From an uncultured Faecalicatena sp. (GTDB taxonomy: Bacteria; Bacillota; Clostridia; Lachnospirales; Lachnospiraceae): a stretch of 64,000 bases of DNA. The stretch's first letter is position 1; each line of letters begins with the position of its first letter. Below are positions 1 to 7,867 of this stretch, piece after piece. The stretch is from the NCBI GenBank assembly GCA_902489075.1, contig CABTYO010000001.1:1-64000 (forward strand). Reading direction: 5' to 3'. The position numbers were made by a program, and so were the translations under genes. The notes under the pieces are model-generated. The model was not told where the DNA came from and made no database searches. It saw only the letters and a list, made by a program, of their open reading frames with translations.

Positions 1-641
1 AACAGAGCGGCCAGAGCACAGTTGTTAAAGAAAAACATGAGATGTATTTGAATTGGAAGCAATAGATAAATTTTTAGAAAGTGAATGGGTTAAAGAAAAA
101 CATGAGATGTATTTGAATGCTATATAAAGACCTGACTGACCATCCTTCGAAAGAGTTAAAGAAAAACATGAGATGTATTTGAATTAATATTTCTTTCCAT
201 ATACACTCATTTTTTTTAGTTAAAGAAAAACATGAGATGTATTTGAATCAAAGACAAGCGATATTACCGAAATGTACACGGCGTTAAAGAAAAACATGAG
301 ATGTATTTGAATTTTCTGATTTTGTCTAAACGTTTCGTTTCCTTTTCTGTTAAAGAAAAACATGAGATGTATTTGAATAGGCATACTGTAGAAAAATAAA
401 GCTGAGCGTAAATGTTAAAGAAAAACATGAGATGTATTTGAATTGGGTGGAAAAGACCCATGTCGTTCACCACGATGCCGTTAAAGAAAAACATGAGATG
501 TATTTGAATCTGTCACGGTTCTTTATAGACGCTCAACCAAATGGCGTTAAAGAAAAACATGAGATGTATTTGAATGTACCACGGAGAAACGAAGGAGGGT
601 GATTCACGTGGGTTAAAGAAAAACATGAGATGTATTTGAAT
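1..641 (+). CRISPR. CRISPR array, 10 identical 30-base repeats, truncated at the left window edge
   Basis: Ten copies of a 30-base repeat that begins GTTAAAGAAA and ends GTATTTGAAT lie at 24, 89, 155, 219, 283, 349, 414, 480, 546 and 612. Nine complete unique spacers of 34-36 bases separate them, and 23 bases of a further spacer precede the first visible repeat. The GTT start and the ATTTGAAT end resemble Clostridia type I-B repeats, in which the last 8 bases form the crRNA 5' handle; by that analogy transcription runs on the + strand and leader and cas genes lie to the left, outside the window. All repeats read identical, including the last one, so there is no degenerate terminal repeat. No cas gene is present here. 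Confidence 0.97.
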
Positions 642-676
642 GATGATGTATATTCCAACCATGGTGTGCGATCTAC

Positions 677-718
677 ATGGGCATCCTGAACAAAATCACA
701 AAATTCCGTTTGGAAAGA
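677..718 (+). pseudogene. 5' fragment of an XRE-type HTH gene next to the CRISPR array
   Basis: Thirty-six bases after the last CRISPR repeat, an ATG at 677 opens a short reading frame that encodes MGILNKITKFRLER. This is close to the start of the intact HTH gene at 1201, MIDILNKITKLRLERN. The DNA match runs over roughly 36 bases with few differences and then fades. The helix-turn-helix itself is absent. The simplest reading is a remnant of a duplicated or deleted paralogue of the 1201 gene. Confidence 0.7.
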
Positions 719-753
719 GTTTCGACTGTACTGGAAATTATTATAGAAGGGTC

Positions 754-1080
754 TTATTTACAGCCTTTTTCCATAGGTGGTGCAGATAAAGAATGTATTT
801 CTTCAAGTAAACTTATGGCATCGATAAATCCTTGATAATAGGCAACGCGTTCATATTCTAAACTCATTTCATTGCTTGCAGATAAAGCATCATCTACAAG
901 TCTACATTGTTCAGGATTAAATTTAGCCTTTTCTATTGCTTCTGTTTTTATACCTACCTTTTCATTAACTTCTTGATATTTTTTATCATTTTTCAGAGCT
1001 TGTTCTATAGCATTCGCCATCCTTATACTAAATAAACTATTTAATATAGATTTTTGCCCATTCATTTTCTCAAAATACAT
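754..1080 (-). CDS. Small hypothetical protein, divergent from an HTH regulator
   Basis: A 108-residue soluble acidic protein of unknown function. The reading frame stays open upstream to 1182, but ATG at 1080 is the better start: AAGGCGG lies 8 bases upstream and a good minus-strand promoter precedes it. The C-terminal part (LEYERVAYYQGFIDAISLLEEI) has the look of small Clostridia proteins of the DUF6809 type, often found near XRE regulators; this is a resemblance by eye only. It has no signal peptide or membrane segment. It is transcribed divergently from the HTH gene at 1201, so the two probably share a control region. Confidence 0.6.
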   Translation of the reverse strand: MYFEKMNGQKSILNSLFSIRMANAIEQALKNDKKYQEVNEKVGIKTEAIEKAKFNPEQCRLVDDALSASNEMSLEYERVAYYQGFIDAISLLEEIHSLSAPPMEKGCK

Positions 1081-1120
1081 AGATTTATCCGCCTTATCAG
1101 TAGTGTGTTTAAACGTACTA

Positions 1121-1149
1121 ATTATACGCTTAAAACGACTAAAAATCAA
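1121..1149 (-). promoter_or_regulatory. Promoter of the small divergent gene, with overlapping operator-like repeat
   Basis: On the minus strand TTGATT (1149-1144) and TATAAT (1126-1121) are separated by exactly 17 bases. A partial inverted repeat, CGTACTAATTATACG (1114-1128), overlaps the -10 box. It is a candidate operator for the HTH protein encoded at 1201. A plus-strand TATAAT at 1163-1168 without a good -35 box could serve the HTH gene. Confidence 0.6.
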
Positions 1150-1200
1150 GTTTTTTGCGAAGTATAATGTACGCATTAACAAAGTAAAGGTGGAAATCCA

Positions 1201-1506
1201 ATGATAGATATCCTGAACAAAATTACAAAACTCCGTTTGGAACGAAACTGGACCGAATATGAATTAGCAAAACATTCTGGCTTGACGCAATCTACAATAT
1301 CTACCTGGTATCGTAAAAATCAGATTCCTACGCTGCCCACCTTAGAAAAAGTGTGCAAAGGTTTAGGAATTACCTTATCACAATTTTTTGCAGAAGGGGA
1401 AGACCTTATTGGCTTAACGCCAGAACAGCAGAAAATGTTAGACAGCTGGTCTGCTTTAAATGAAAAACAACAGGAAATTATTATGGAGTTGCTTCAAAAT
1501 ATGTAA
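1201..1506 (+). CDS. XRE-family helix-turn-helix transcriptional regulator
   Basis: A 101-residue DNA-binding protein. Residues 8-64 form the Cro/CI-type fold: LRLERNWTEYELAKHSGLTQ then the recognition helix STISTWYRKN and IPTLPTLEKVCKGLGITLSQFF in sequence. The C-terminal 35 residues (LTPEQQKMLDSWSALNEKQQ) form a helical extension that resembles dimerisation tails of small XRE proteins. ATG 1201 is preceded by AAAGGTGG. It is divergent from the 108-residue protein and probably autoregulates the 1081-1200 interval. A 5' fragment of a close paralogue lies at 677. Confidence 0.88.
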   Translation: MIDILNKITKLRLERNWTEYELAKHSGLTQSTISTWYRKNQIPTLPTLEKVCKGLGITLSQFFAEGEDLIGLTPEQQKMLDSWSALNEKQQEIIMELLQNM

Positions 1507-1585
1507 GCTGAGATTAGTACTTTTAGATATAATACAAACTTAAATATTGGAGCTTAAAAACATAACCTCCCTAACAAAACCAATG

Positions 1586-1621
1586 AACTCCCGGAAATGA
1601 ATTCCACCATTTCCGGGAGTT
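1586..1621. terminator. Hairpin between convergent genes
   Basis: A perfect 13-base-pair inverted repeat (AACTCCCGGAAAT at 1586-1598 and its complement at 1609-1621) lies between the convergent HTH and DUF4474 genes. It lacks a strong U-tract on either side, so termination is inferred mainly from position and stem strength. Confidence 0.6.
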
Positions 1622-1650
1622 TGAAATGAGAACTCAGCAGTCGACAATAT

Positions 1651-3060
1651 CTACAGGAAATCTTCCATATCGTTTGTCTTAGACTGCTCTTGGTCTATTT
1701 CGTTTTCATCCCAGGAATTCCAGTTTTCTGGACTCTCCCTATAAGGTTCATTTTGCATAGAATCACGATAATTCATATTGTAGTTGTTAGTCTGCCTTTG
1801 TTGGCAGTCATTTTCGTAAGGCGATGAACATTGTCTATGGTTGTATGCCATGCGGTCCGATCCTGGTGAGCAGGGCTGATTATGATGTGGCTGACACTGA
1901 TGGCCCGGGCAGCATGGCTGGTATTGCGGATCTGGACAGTGATGCGCAGGAGGGCAGTGCCTCTCCGGCGGCTCCGGGCACGGGTGAACCTGTGGTGGGC
2001 ACGGACGAACCGGTGGCGGACACGGATGAACCGGTGGTGGGCACGGATGAACCGGTGGCGGACACGGGTGCACAGGTGGGCATGGATTCACAGGCGGCCA
2101 TGGTTCCGGTCCGGGACCGGGATCCGGGCTAATCCCGACCAGCAAGTCTTTGATCCAGTCAAATGCCTCATATACACCCCGCGCATACAGGGAGTCGATG
2201 AAAATCTGGTAGAGTTCCGGTGCCATTGCCTTTAGATATTCCAGCTTATCAAGCGTATCGCTGTATTTTCCAGTGGCAAATTCATATAGTTTGCAGTTAT
2301 TGCGGTTCGTCTGTTGTACAAGTGTTTCACTCGCCTTATTGCGTGAGTCTGTCTGCGGAGAGTGGGGCGTTGTATAGTGGATTGTTACGGTGTTTCTGGT
2401 TACCGAGTACTCTTTTCTGCGATAACCGATTTCCACCAGGCTTTCAACAAAAGCATTCCGCATCCCCCGGTCCGGGAAGGTGATCTTTGCATCCATGGTC
2501 AGCAGACCGGTATTGGAAAACATTCCAAGCTTAAAGCCGGTGAGCCACCAGTGGACGGCACTGCGCCGCAGGATTACTTTCCCATTCCTGCGCAGTACAA
2601 AGGACATTTTCATCCGATCCTTATCGTTGATATTTTCATAGAAAGTTCCTTTAAATTCCGGGGAGTCTATGTCGTTTCTTTCGGTATAATAGATCCCTAT
2701 TTCTGCGCCTGTCGTAATACCGTACTGACCTTTCCACAGCTCGATCAGCCAGCGTTTGCCGCCGTAGGAGAACGTAACAGGTTCGCAGTCCATGATCATG
2801 TTAAAAAGTGGAGCAGCTTCGTCATAGAGACGACAGTAGCCGACTTCCCTCTGCCAGCAGTCCATGAGGGAATAGAAATAATCACCATTCAGTTCGTAGG
2901 CAAATCCGGTTTCCTCAAGATCAGCATTTAATTCATTCTGCTGATTCTGCTTATTACTGTCGGGATGGAAACGCCGGCTTCGTAAACGCCATATGATGAG
3001 AACGAGCAGGATGACTACCACTAAAATTACTGCTGCGATGATGAGATAATTAGTAAGCAT
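1651..3060 (-). CDS. Membrane-anchored DUF4474-like protein with Cys/His/Pro-rich repeat tail
   Basis: A 469-residue protein of unknown biochemical role. Residues 4-24 are one hydrophobic segment followed by a basic stretch (WRLRSRR), giving an N-terminal anchor. Residues 55-215 resemble the Clostridia DUF4474 domain: DEAAPLFNMIMDCEPVTFSY, GGKRWLIELWKGQYGITTGA and the RRSAVHWWLTGFKLG stretch. Residues 312-400 are a low-complexity tail with tandem PCPPPVH units and further Cys/His pairs; about 15 Cys and over 10 His fall in that segment. The final 70 residues are polar and acidic. The start has GAAGGG nine bases upstream. The tail could bind metal or form disulfides; that is inference. Confidence 0.78.
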   Translation of the reverse strand: MLTNYLIIAAVILVVVILLVLIIWRLRSRRFHPDSNKQNQQNELNADLEETGFAYELNGDYFYSLMDCWQREVGYCRLYDEAAPLFNMIMDCEPVTFSYGGKRWLIELWKGQYGITTGAEIGIYYTERNDIDSPEFKGTFYENINDKDRMKMSFVLRRNGKVILRRSAVHWWLTGFKLGMFSNTGLLTMDAKITFPDRGMRNAFVESLVEIGYRRKEYSVTRNTVTIHYTTPHSPQTDSRNKASETLVQQTNRNNCKLYEFATGKYSDTLDKLEYLKAMAPELYQIFIDSLYARGVYEAFDWIKDLLVGISPDPGPGPEPWPPVNPCPPVHPCPPPVHPCPPPVHPCPPPVRPCPPQVHPCPEPPERHCPPAHHCPDPQYQPCCPGHQCQPHHNQPCSPGSDRMAYNHRQCSSPYENDCQQRQTNNYNMNYRDSMQNEPYRESPENWNSWDENEIDQEQSKTNDMEDFL

Positions 3061-3242
3061 AATTAAAAACCCTTCTTTTATGATTACTATATTTTATGAT
3101 GTCAGAGGCAAAAGGTGTTTCTACTTCGTATTACTGCTTTACGGCTTAATATGCTGAACAATCACTGTCAGGCAAAATTACCAAAAATGGATTTCAAATT
3201 TTGGACAAAAAGTAGAAAGTCATATGGAAGTCTTCGGAAGAA

Positions 3243-3271
3243 TTGACTTCTGTCAAAAGCTGTGTTATGCT
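3243..3271 (+). promoter_or_regulatory. Promoter of the beta-glucoside operon
   Basis: TTGACT (3243-3248) and TATGCT (3266-3271) are separated by 17 bases. Transcription would begin just ahead of the RAT element at 3285, as expected for an antiterminator-controlled leader. Confidence 0.75.
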
Positions 3272-3284
3272 CGCTTTGTAAATG

Positions 3285-3313
3285 GGATGGTGATTGCATT
3301 AGCAAGCTAAACC
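3285..3313 (+). promoter_or_regulatory. Ribonucleic antiterminator (RAT) element for the LicT-type protein
   Basis: A 29-base sequence beginning GGATGGTGATTGCATT and ending AGCTAAACC matches the BglG/LicT RAT pattern (GGATTGTTACTGC... GGCAAAACC). Its last five bases overlap the 5' arm of the terminator at 3309. RNA bound by the antiterminator therefore cannot form the terminator. This is the classical logic of the family. Confidence 0.88.
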
Positions 3314-3377
3314 TATATGTAGAGATATATTTGGAAGCAGAGGTTTTCCAGGTTTATTTGTGCATATAGGTTTTTTT
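3309..3377 (+). terminator. Conditional leader terminator of the beta-glucoside operon
   Basis: The arms AAACCTATATG (3309-3319) and CATATAGGTTT (3363-3373) are perfectly complementary, and a run of seven T ends the structure at 3377. The left arm overlaps the RAT element. The loop is unusually long (43 bases). Confidence 0.85.
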
Positions 3378-3422
3378 ATTTGAGCGGGAAAAAGGATCCG
3401 ATCCGACAGGAGGAATGCGAAG

Positions 3423-4268
3423 ATGAAGATTTTTAAGGCGTTGAATAACAATGTTGCTGTTGTTCTGGATGAAAAGGGACAGGAAAGAATTGTAATGGGG
3501 AAAGGGATCTGTTTTAAGAAAAAGAATGGAGATGATATTCCTGATGACGTGATCGACAAGACCTTTTTCCTGTCAGAATCGGAGGCAAATAATAAGTTTC
3601 AGGTATTGATCAAGGACATCCCGATGGAACATATTGCAGTCGGGGAAGAGATCATTACCGAAGCGAAGGTCCGTCTGGGGAATAAGCTGAATGAGATGAT
3701 CTACATTTCTTTGATCGATCATGTACATACATCGATTATCCGTTTCCTGGAAGGTGTGACTGTGAAGAATGTTCTGCTGTGGGACATCCGCAGATTTTAT
3801 AAGGATGAATTTCAGGTGGGATTATGGGCGCTGGACCTGATCGAAGAAAAGTGCAGTGTCAGGCTGCCGGAGGATGAAGCGGGATTCATTGCCCTGCATC
3901 TGGCAAACGCACAGATGAATGAAGAAAAAATGCATAATATGTATGAAATTACGAGGATTATGCAGGAAGTTGTGAATATCGTCAAATATTTTTTTCACAT
4001 GGAGTTCGATGAAGATAATGTTTACTATTATCGCTTTATTACACATTTAAAATTTTTTGCAAAGCGTCTGACTGAGCACAAGATATATGAAGAAGACGAC
4101 AATGATGACCTGTGGGAAGTGATACGGGGAAAATATCCGGAGGCTTTCAGGTGTGTCGAGAAGATTACACAGTTTGTGAACAAGAAATATGAATACGAGT
4201 TATCCAGGGAAGAGCAGCTTTATCTTACGATCCACGTTGAACGTGTGACCAATAAGATGAGGAAATAA
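3423..4268 (+). CDS. licT: BglG/LicT-family transcription antiterminator
   Basis: A 281-residue RNA-binding antiterminator, normal length for the family. Residues 1-55 are the CAT RNA-binding domain (MKIFKALNNNVAVVLDEKGQ). PRD1 and PRD2 follow, with the four regulatory histidines at H100 (LIDH), H159 (ALHL), H208 (THLK) and H271 (TIHVER), nearly the same numbering as in LicT. In the family, EII phosphorylates PRD1 to inactivate and HPr phosphorylates PRD2 to activate. The gene is first in the operon and lies behind its own RAT/terminator leader, so it should be autoregulated. The start has AGGAGG 7 bases upstream. Confidence 0.93.
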   Translation: MKIFKALNNNVAVVLDEKGQERIVMGKGICFKKKNGDDIPDDVIDKTFFLSESEANNKFQVLIKDIPMEHIAVGEEIITEAKVRLGNKLNEMIYISLIDHVHTSIIRFLEGVTVKNVLLWDIRRFYKDEFQVGLWALDLIEEKCSVRLPEDEAGFIALHLANAQMNEEKMHNMYEITRIMQEVVNIVKYFFHMEFDEDNVYYYRFITHLKFFAKRLTEHKIYEEDDNDDLWEVIRGKYPEAFRCVEKITQFVNKKYEYELSREEQLYLTIHVERVTNKMRK

Positions 4269-4279
4269 TCCGTATGCCA

Positions 4280-4306
4280 GGATGGTGACATTTAGTTGGC
4301 CAAACC
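4280..4306 (+). promoter_or_regulatory. Degenerate second RAT-like element before the PTS gene
   Basis: A 27-base sequence starting GGATGGTGACATTTAG and ending GGCCAAACC repeats the RAT pattern just upstream of the permease gene. It is two bases shorter than the leader copy, its middle diverges, and no complementary terminator arm follows it. It may be a relic or a site with another effect, such as on RNA stability. Confidence 0.5.
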
Positions 4307-4340
4307 TTCATAAATATATTTTTTTAATGGAGGAAAGAAA

Positions 4341-6404
4341 ATGGGTAAGTATGAAACTCTGGCAAAAGAAATTGTCAAAAATGTTGGCGGAAAAGAAAAC
4401 GTCATCAGTTTGACACACTGTATCACAAGGCTTCGCTTTAAACTGAAAGATGAAAGCAAAGCGAACGATGATGTCCTGAAATCGATGGATGGTGTGGTGA
4501 CGGTCATGAAGAGCGGCGGTCAGTATCAGGTGGTTATCGGGAATCACGTGCCTGATGTCTATGCGGATGTAATGCCGCTGATCGGTCTGGATGAAGGGGC
4601 AGCTAAGATAGAGGATGAGAAGCCGTCCGGAAATATTTTCAATCGTTTTATCGATATCATTTCCGGCATTTTCCAGCCGATTCTTGGAATCATGGCGGCC
4701 TGCGGTATGGTTAAGGGACTGAATGCCCTGTTTGTGGCGCTGCATCTGTATTCAGATACCTGTGGAGGATATCTGGTGCTGAATGCGATCGGAGACGGGC
4801 TGTTCAATTTCCTTCCGCTGTTCCTTGGCTACACGGCGGCAAAGAAATTCAATCTGAAACCGATGCTTGGGCTGGTGATCGGTGCGATCATGTGCTATCC
4901 AACAATCCAGGCAAGTGCACTGTCAGCAGGGGGAGATGTGCTGTACACTCTGTTTACAGGAACGATGTTTGAATCCAGTGTTTACACGGATTTCTTCGGG
5001 ATTCCAATGATCGCCATGAATTATACGGGAACGGTGATCCCCGTGATTTTTGTAGTATATTTTGCATCCAGGTGTGAGAAGTTTTTCAACAAAATCATAC
5101 CGGACCTGGTAAAGTTTTTCTTTGTACCGATGCTGACACTGCTTGTGGCAATTCCGGTGGGGCTTCTGCTGATCGGGCCTCTGGCAACATTTGCATCAAC
5201 GCTGATTGCAGAGGGAGTCATGGCAGTGCGGAATGTCAGCCCTATGCTGGCAGGCGCGATCGTGGGGCTGACCTGGCAGATCCTTGTGATTTTCGGGCTG
5301 CACTGGGGATTCATTCCCGTCTATATCAATAACATTATGACTCATGGTTTTGACAACGTAATGATGCCGTTTTTCGCATGTACATTCGCAACCTCCGCGG
5401 TTGTGCTGGCAATTTTCTTTAAGACAAAGAATAGACAGATTAAGGAGATGGCTCTGCCGAACTGTATTTCCGGAATCTTTGGAGTGACGGAACCGGCGAT
5501 TTATGGTATTCTGTTACCTCTGAAAAAGCCTTTTATCATCAGCTGTATTGCAGGAGGAATCGGCGGCGGATTTTACGGCGCATTTAATTTCCGGAAGTTT
5601 ATGATGGGCGGCATGGGGATCTTTGAATTTCCGGCCATGATCGAACCGGACGGAGGCATGGGAAATCTGCTGGTGGCCGTTTCAGGTGCTGTGCTGACGA
5701 TGATCATTGCTTTCGCAGCCACGATGTTCTTATATAAGGAAGGAAATGTGGAGACAACTGTACAGGAATGTGGAAAAAATAATACAGACGTGGTGCAGGG
5801 TGTGGAAAACACAGCTATAGAAAATGCGGTTGTGGAAAACTCATCCATGAAAAGCACTGTTGGAAAAGAGAATAATGTGGAACAGACAGATACGAAAAAT
5901 GATGCCGGCCAGAATGAGGCGGCAGAATCCCGCAATGGAAAACTGCTTGAGAAGATCGAGATTGCAAGTCCGCTCAAAGGAAAAGTGTTGAAACTGGAAT
6001 CAATCCAGGATGCTGCGTTTGCATCCGGTGTCCTGGGAAAAGGCGCGGCAGTCCTCCCGGAGGAGGGGAACGTATATGCCCCGGCGGACGGTGTGGTTTC
6101 CACCCTGTTCCCGACGCTGCATGCGCTTGGACTGGAAACGGATGACGGGGTCGAGATTCTGATTCATATAGGACTCGATACAGTTCAGCTGGAAGGGGAA
6201 GGCTTTGAAGCGGCAGTAAAGCAGGGAGAACGTGTGAAAAAAGGACAGCTTCTTGTGAAGTTTGATCAGGAATTGATTGAAAGCAGGGGCTATTGTATGG
6301 AGACGCCGGTGATTATTACCAATACGGATGATTTCCTGGATGTTGTTGAAGTTGGAAAAGAACAGATTCATCCGGGTGAGAGCCTGCTGAAAATTTTGCG
6401 ATAG
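4341..6404 (+). CDS. bglP: PTS beta-glucoside transporter subunit EIIBCA
   Basis: A 687-residue fused sugar permease that imports and phosphorylates beta-glucosides. EIIB occupies residues 1-85, with the phosphorylated cysteine C27 in SLTHCITRLRF. EIIC spans about 105-460, a multi-pass membrane domain that includes the GVTEPAIYG sugar-site motif. EIIA of the glucose class is at about 535-687, with the active histidine H609 in LIHIGLDTV. The linker at about 465-530 is an unusually long Asn/Glu/Val-rich low-complexity stretch. It sits between the antiterminator and the phospho-beta-glucosidase, which fixes the substrate class; the exact sugar is not determined. Start preceded by GGAGG. Confidence 0.93.
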   Translation: MGKYETLAKEIVKNVGGKENVISLTHCITRLRFKLKDESKANDDVLKSMDGVVTVMKSGGQYQVVIGNHVPDVYADVMPLIGLDEGAAKIEDEKPSGNIFNRFIDIISGIFQPILGIMAACGMVKGLNALFVALHLYSDTCGGYLVLNAIGDGLFNFLPLFLGYTAAKKFNLKPMLGLVIGAIMCYPTIQASALSAGGDVLYTLFTGTMFESSVYTDFFGIPMIAMNYTGTVIPVIFVVYFASRCEKFFNKIIPDLVKFFFVPMLTLLVAIPVGLLLIGPLATFASTLIAEGVMAVRNVSPMLAGAIVGLTWQILVIFGLHWGFIPVYINNIMTHGFDNVMMPFFACTFATSAVVLAIFFKTKNRQIKEMALPNCISGIFGVTEPAIYGILLPLKKPFIISCIAGGIGGGFYGAFNFRKFMMGGMGIFEFPAMIEPDGGMGNLLVAVSGAVLTMIIAFAATMFLYKEGNVETTVQECGKNNTDVVQGVENTAIENAVVENSSMKSTVGKENNVEQTDTKNDAGQNEAAESRNGKLLEKIEIASPLKGKVLKLESIQDAAFASGVLGKGAAVLPEEGNVYAPADGVVSTLFPTLHALGLETDDGVEILIHIGLDTVQLEGEGFEAAVKQGERVKKGQLLVKFDQELIESRGYCMETPVIITNTDDFLDVVEVGKEQIHPGESLLKILR

Positions 6405-6415
6405 GAGGTGTCTCT

Positions 6416-7840
6416 ATGGGATTTCAGAAGGACTTTTTATGGGGCGGCGCGACGGCGGCAAACCAGTGCGAAGGCAGCATTTTTGAGGATGGAAGAGGTC
6501 TTGCAAATGTAGATGTCTGTCCGGCAGGAAAGGACAGGAATGCCGTGATCACAGGGCATAAGAAGATGCTTGAGATGGATAAGGAGCATGTGTATCCTGC
6601 CGTGGAGGCGGTTGATTTCTACCATCATTTCAGGGAGGATATCCGGCTGTTTGCGGAGATGGGATTTCGCGTATACCGGATGAGCATTGCATGGACCCGG
6701 ATTTTCCCGAATGGAGATGAAGAGGAACCCAATGAAGAGGGGCTTAAGTTTTACGAGGAAGTATTCAGGGAGTGTCAAAAGTACCAGATTCAGCCCCTAG
6801 TTACGATTTCTCATTTTGACTGCCCGATTCATCTGATCAGGAAGTATGGAGGGTGGAGAAGCCGGGAGATGATTGATTTCTATCTCCATCTTTGTGAGGT
6901 GCTCTTTACCAGGTTTAAAGAGTATGTGAACCTCTGGCTGACGTTTAATGAGATCAATATGATTCTCCACGCGCCGTTTATGGGGGCAGGGATTTACTTT
7001 GAAGAAGGAGAGAATGAGGAGCAGATCAAGTACCAGGCGGCCCACCATGAACTTGTTGCAAGCGCACTTGCAGTCAGGATGGCCCACGAGATCAATCCGG
7101 CTAACAAGGTGGGATGTATGTTCGCAGCAGGCAGTGCCTACCCTTATACCTGTAAGCCGGAGGATGTGTGGGAGGCAATGCTTGTGGATCAGGAGAATTT
7201 CTTTTTCACAGATGTGCAGGCGCGTGGATATTATCCTGCCTATGCGGTGAAGAGGCTTCAAAAAAAGGGGGTATTTCCTGAAATGGAGCCGGGAGATGAA
7301 GAGATTCTGCGAAGACATCCGGTCGATTTTATTTCGTTTTCTTATTATAACAGCAGATGTATTGCGGCGCCTGGGAATGTGCAGGAAGAGGCGGAGGGCA
7401 ATCTTTTTAAATCGGCAAAGAACCCGTATTTGAAATTCAGTGAATGGGGGTGGCCCATCGATCCTCTGGGGCTTCGGATCACCCTGAACCAGGTGTATGA
7501 CCGATACCAGAAGCCTCTATTTATTGTAGAAAATGGTCTGGGAGCGGCAGACACTCCGAATGAAAGGGGGGAGATAGAGGATGATTACCGGATCGACTAT
7601 CTGCGGGAGCATATCCGTGCGATGAGGGATGCTGTGGAAGAAGATGGAGTGGAACTGATGGGGTACACGACCTGGGCTCCAGTCGACCTGGTCAGTGCCG
7701 GAAGTGGTGAGATGCGCAAGCGGTACGGATTTATCTATGTGGATAAGCAGGACGATGGAAGCGGTACGAGAAGAAGGATCAGGAAAAAATCGTTTTACTG
7801 GTATCAGCGTGTAATCCAGACAAATGGAGAAGAGTTATAA
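6416..7840 (+). CDS. bglA: Glycoside hydrolase family 1, 6-phospho-beta-glucosidase
   Basis: A 474-residue GH1 enzyme that cleaves the imported 6-phospho-beta-glucoside to glucose 6-phosphate and an aglycone. The N-terminus FLWGGATAANQCEG is the family signature. The acid/base is E179 in LTFNEINM and the nucleophile is E372 in FIVENGLGA. The C-terminal KRYGFIYVD and KKSFYWY motifs complete the barrel. Length is normal. It begins 11 bases after the permease stop behind AGGAGG, so the two are co-transcribed. Cytoplasmic; no signal peptide. Confidence 0.94.
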   Translation: MGFQKDFLWGGATAANQCEGSIFEDGRGLANVDVCPAGKDRNAVITGHKKMLEMDKEHVYPAVEAVDFYHHFREDIRLFAEMGFRVYRMSIAWTRIFPNGDEEEPNEEGLKFYEEVFRECQKYQIQPLVTISHFDCPIHLIRKYGGWRSREMIDFYLHLCEVLFTRFKEYVNLWLTFNEINMILHAPFMGAGIYFEEGENEEQIKYQAAHHELVASALAVRMAHEINPANKVGCMFAAGSAYPYTCKPEDVWEAMLVDQENFFFTDVQARGYYPAYAVKRLQKKGVFPEMEPGDEEILRRHPVDFISFSYYNSRCIAAPGNVQEEAEGNLFKSAKNPYLKFSEWGWPIDPLGLRITLNQVYDRYQKPLFIVENGLGAADTPNERGEIEDDYRIDYLREHIRAMRDAVEEDGVELMGYTTWAPVDLVSAGSGEMRKRYGFIYVDKQDDGSGTRRRIRKKSFYWYQRVIQTNGEEL

Positions 7841-7867
7841 AATCAGAATATCAGGAGGAATAGAAAG

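Noticed and set aside
264..494. A 76-codon minus-strand frame across the CRISPR array
   Set aside because: It reads through repeats and spacers and is repetitive; it is a by-product of the array.
1824..2235. Several overlapping frames on both strands opposite the DUF4474 gene
   Set aside because: They arise from the Pro/Cys/His repeat of the real gene, are low-complexity, and have no ribosome site.
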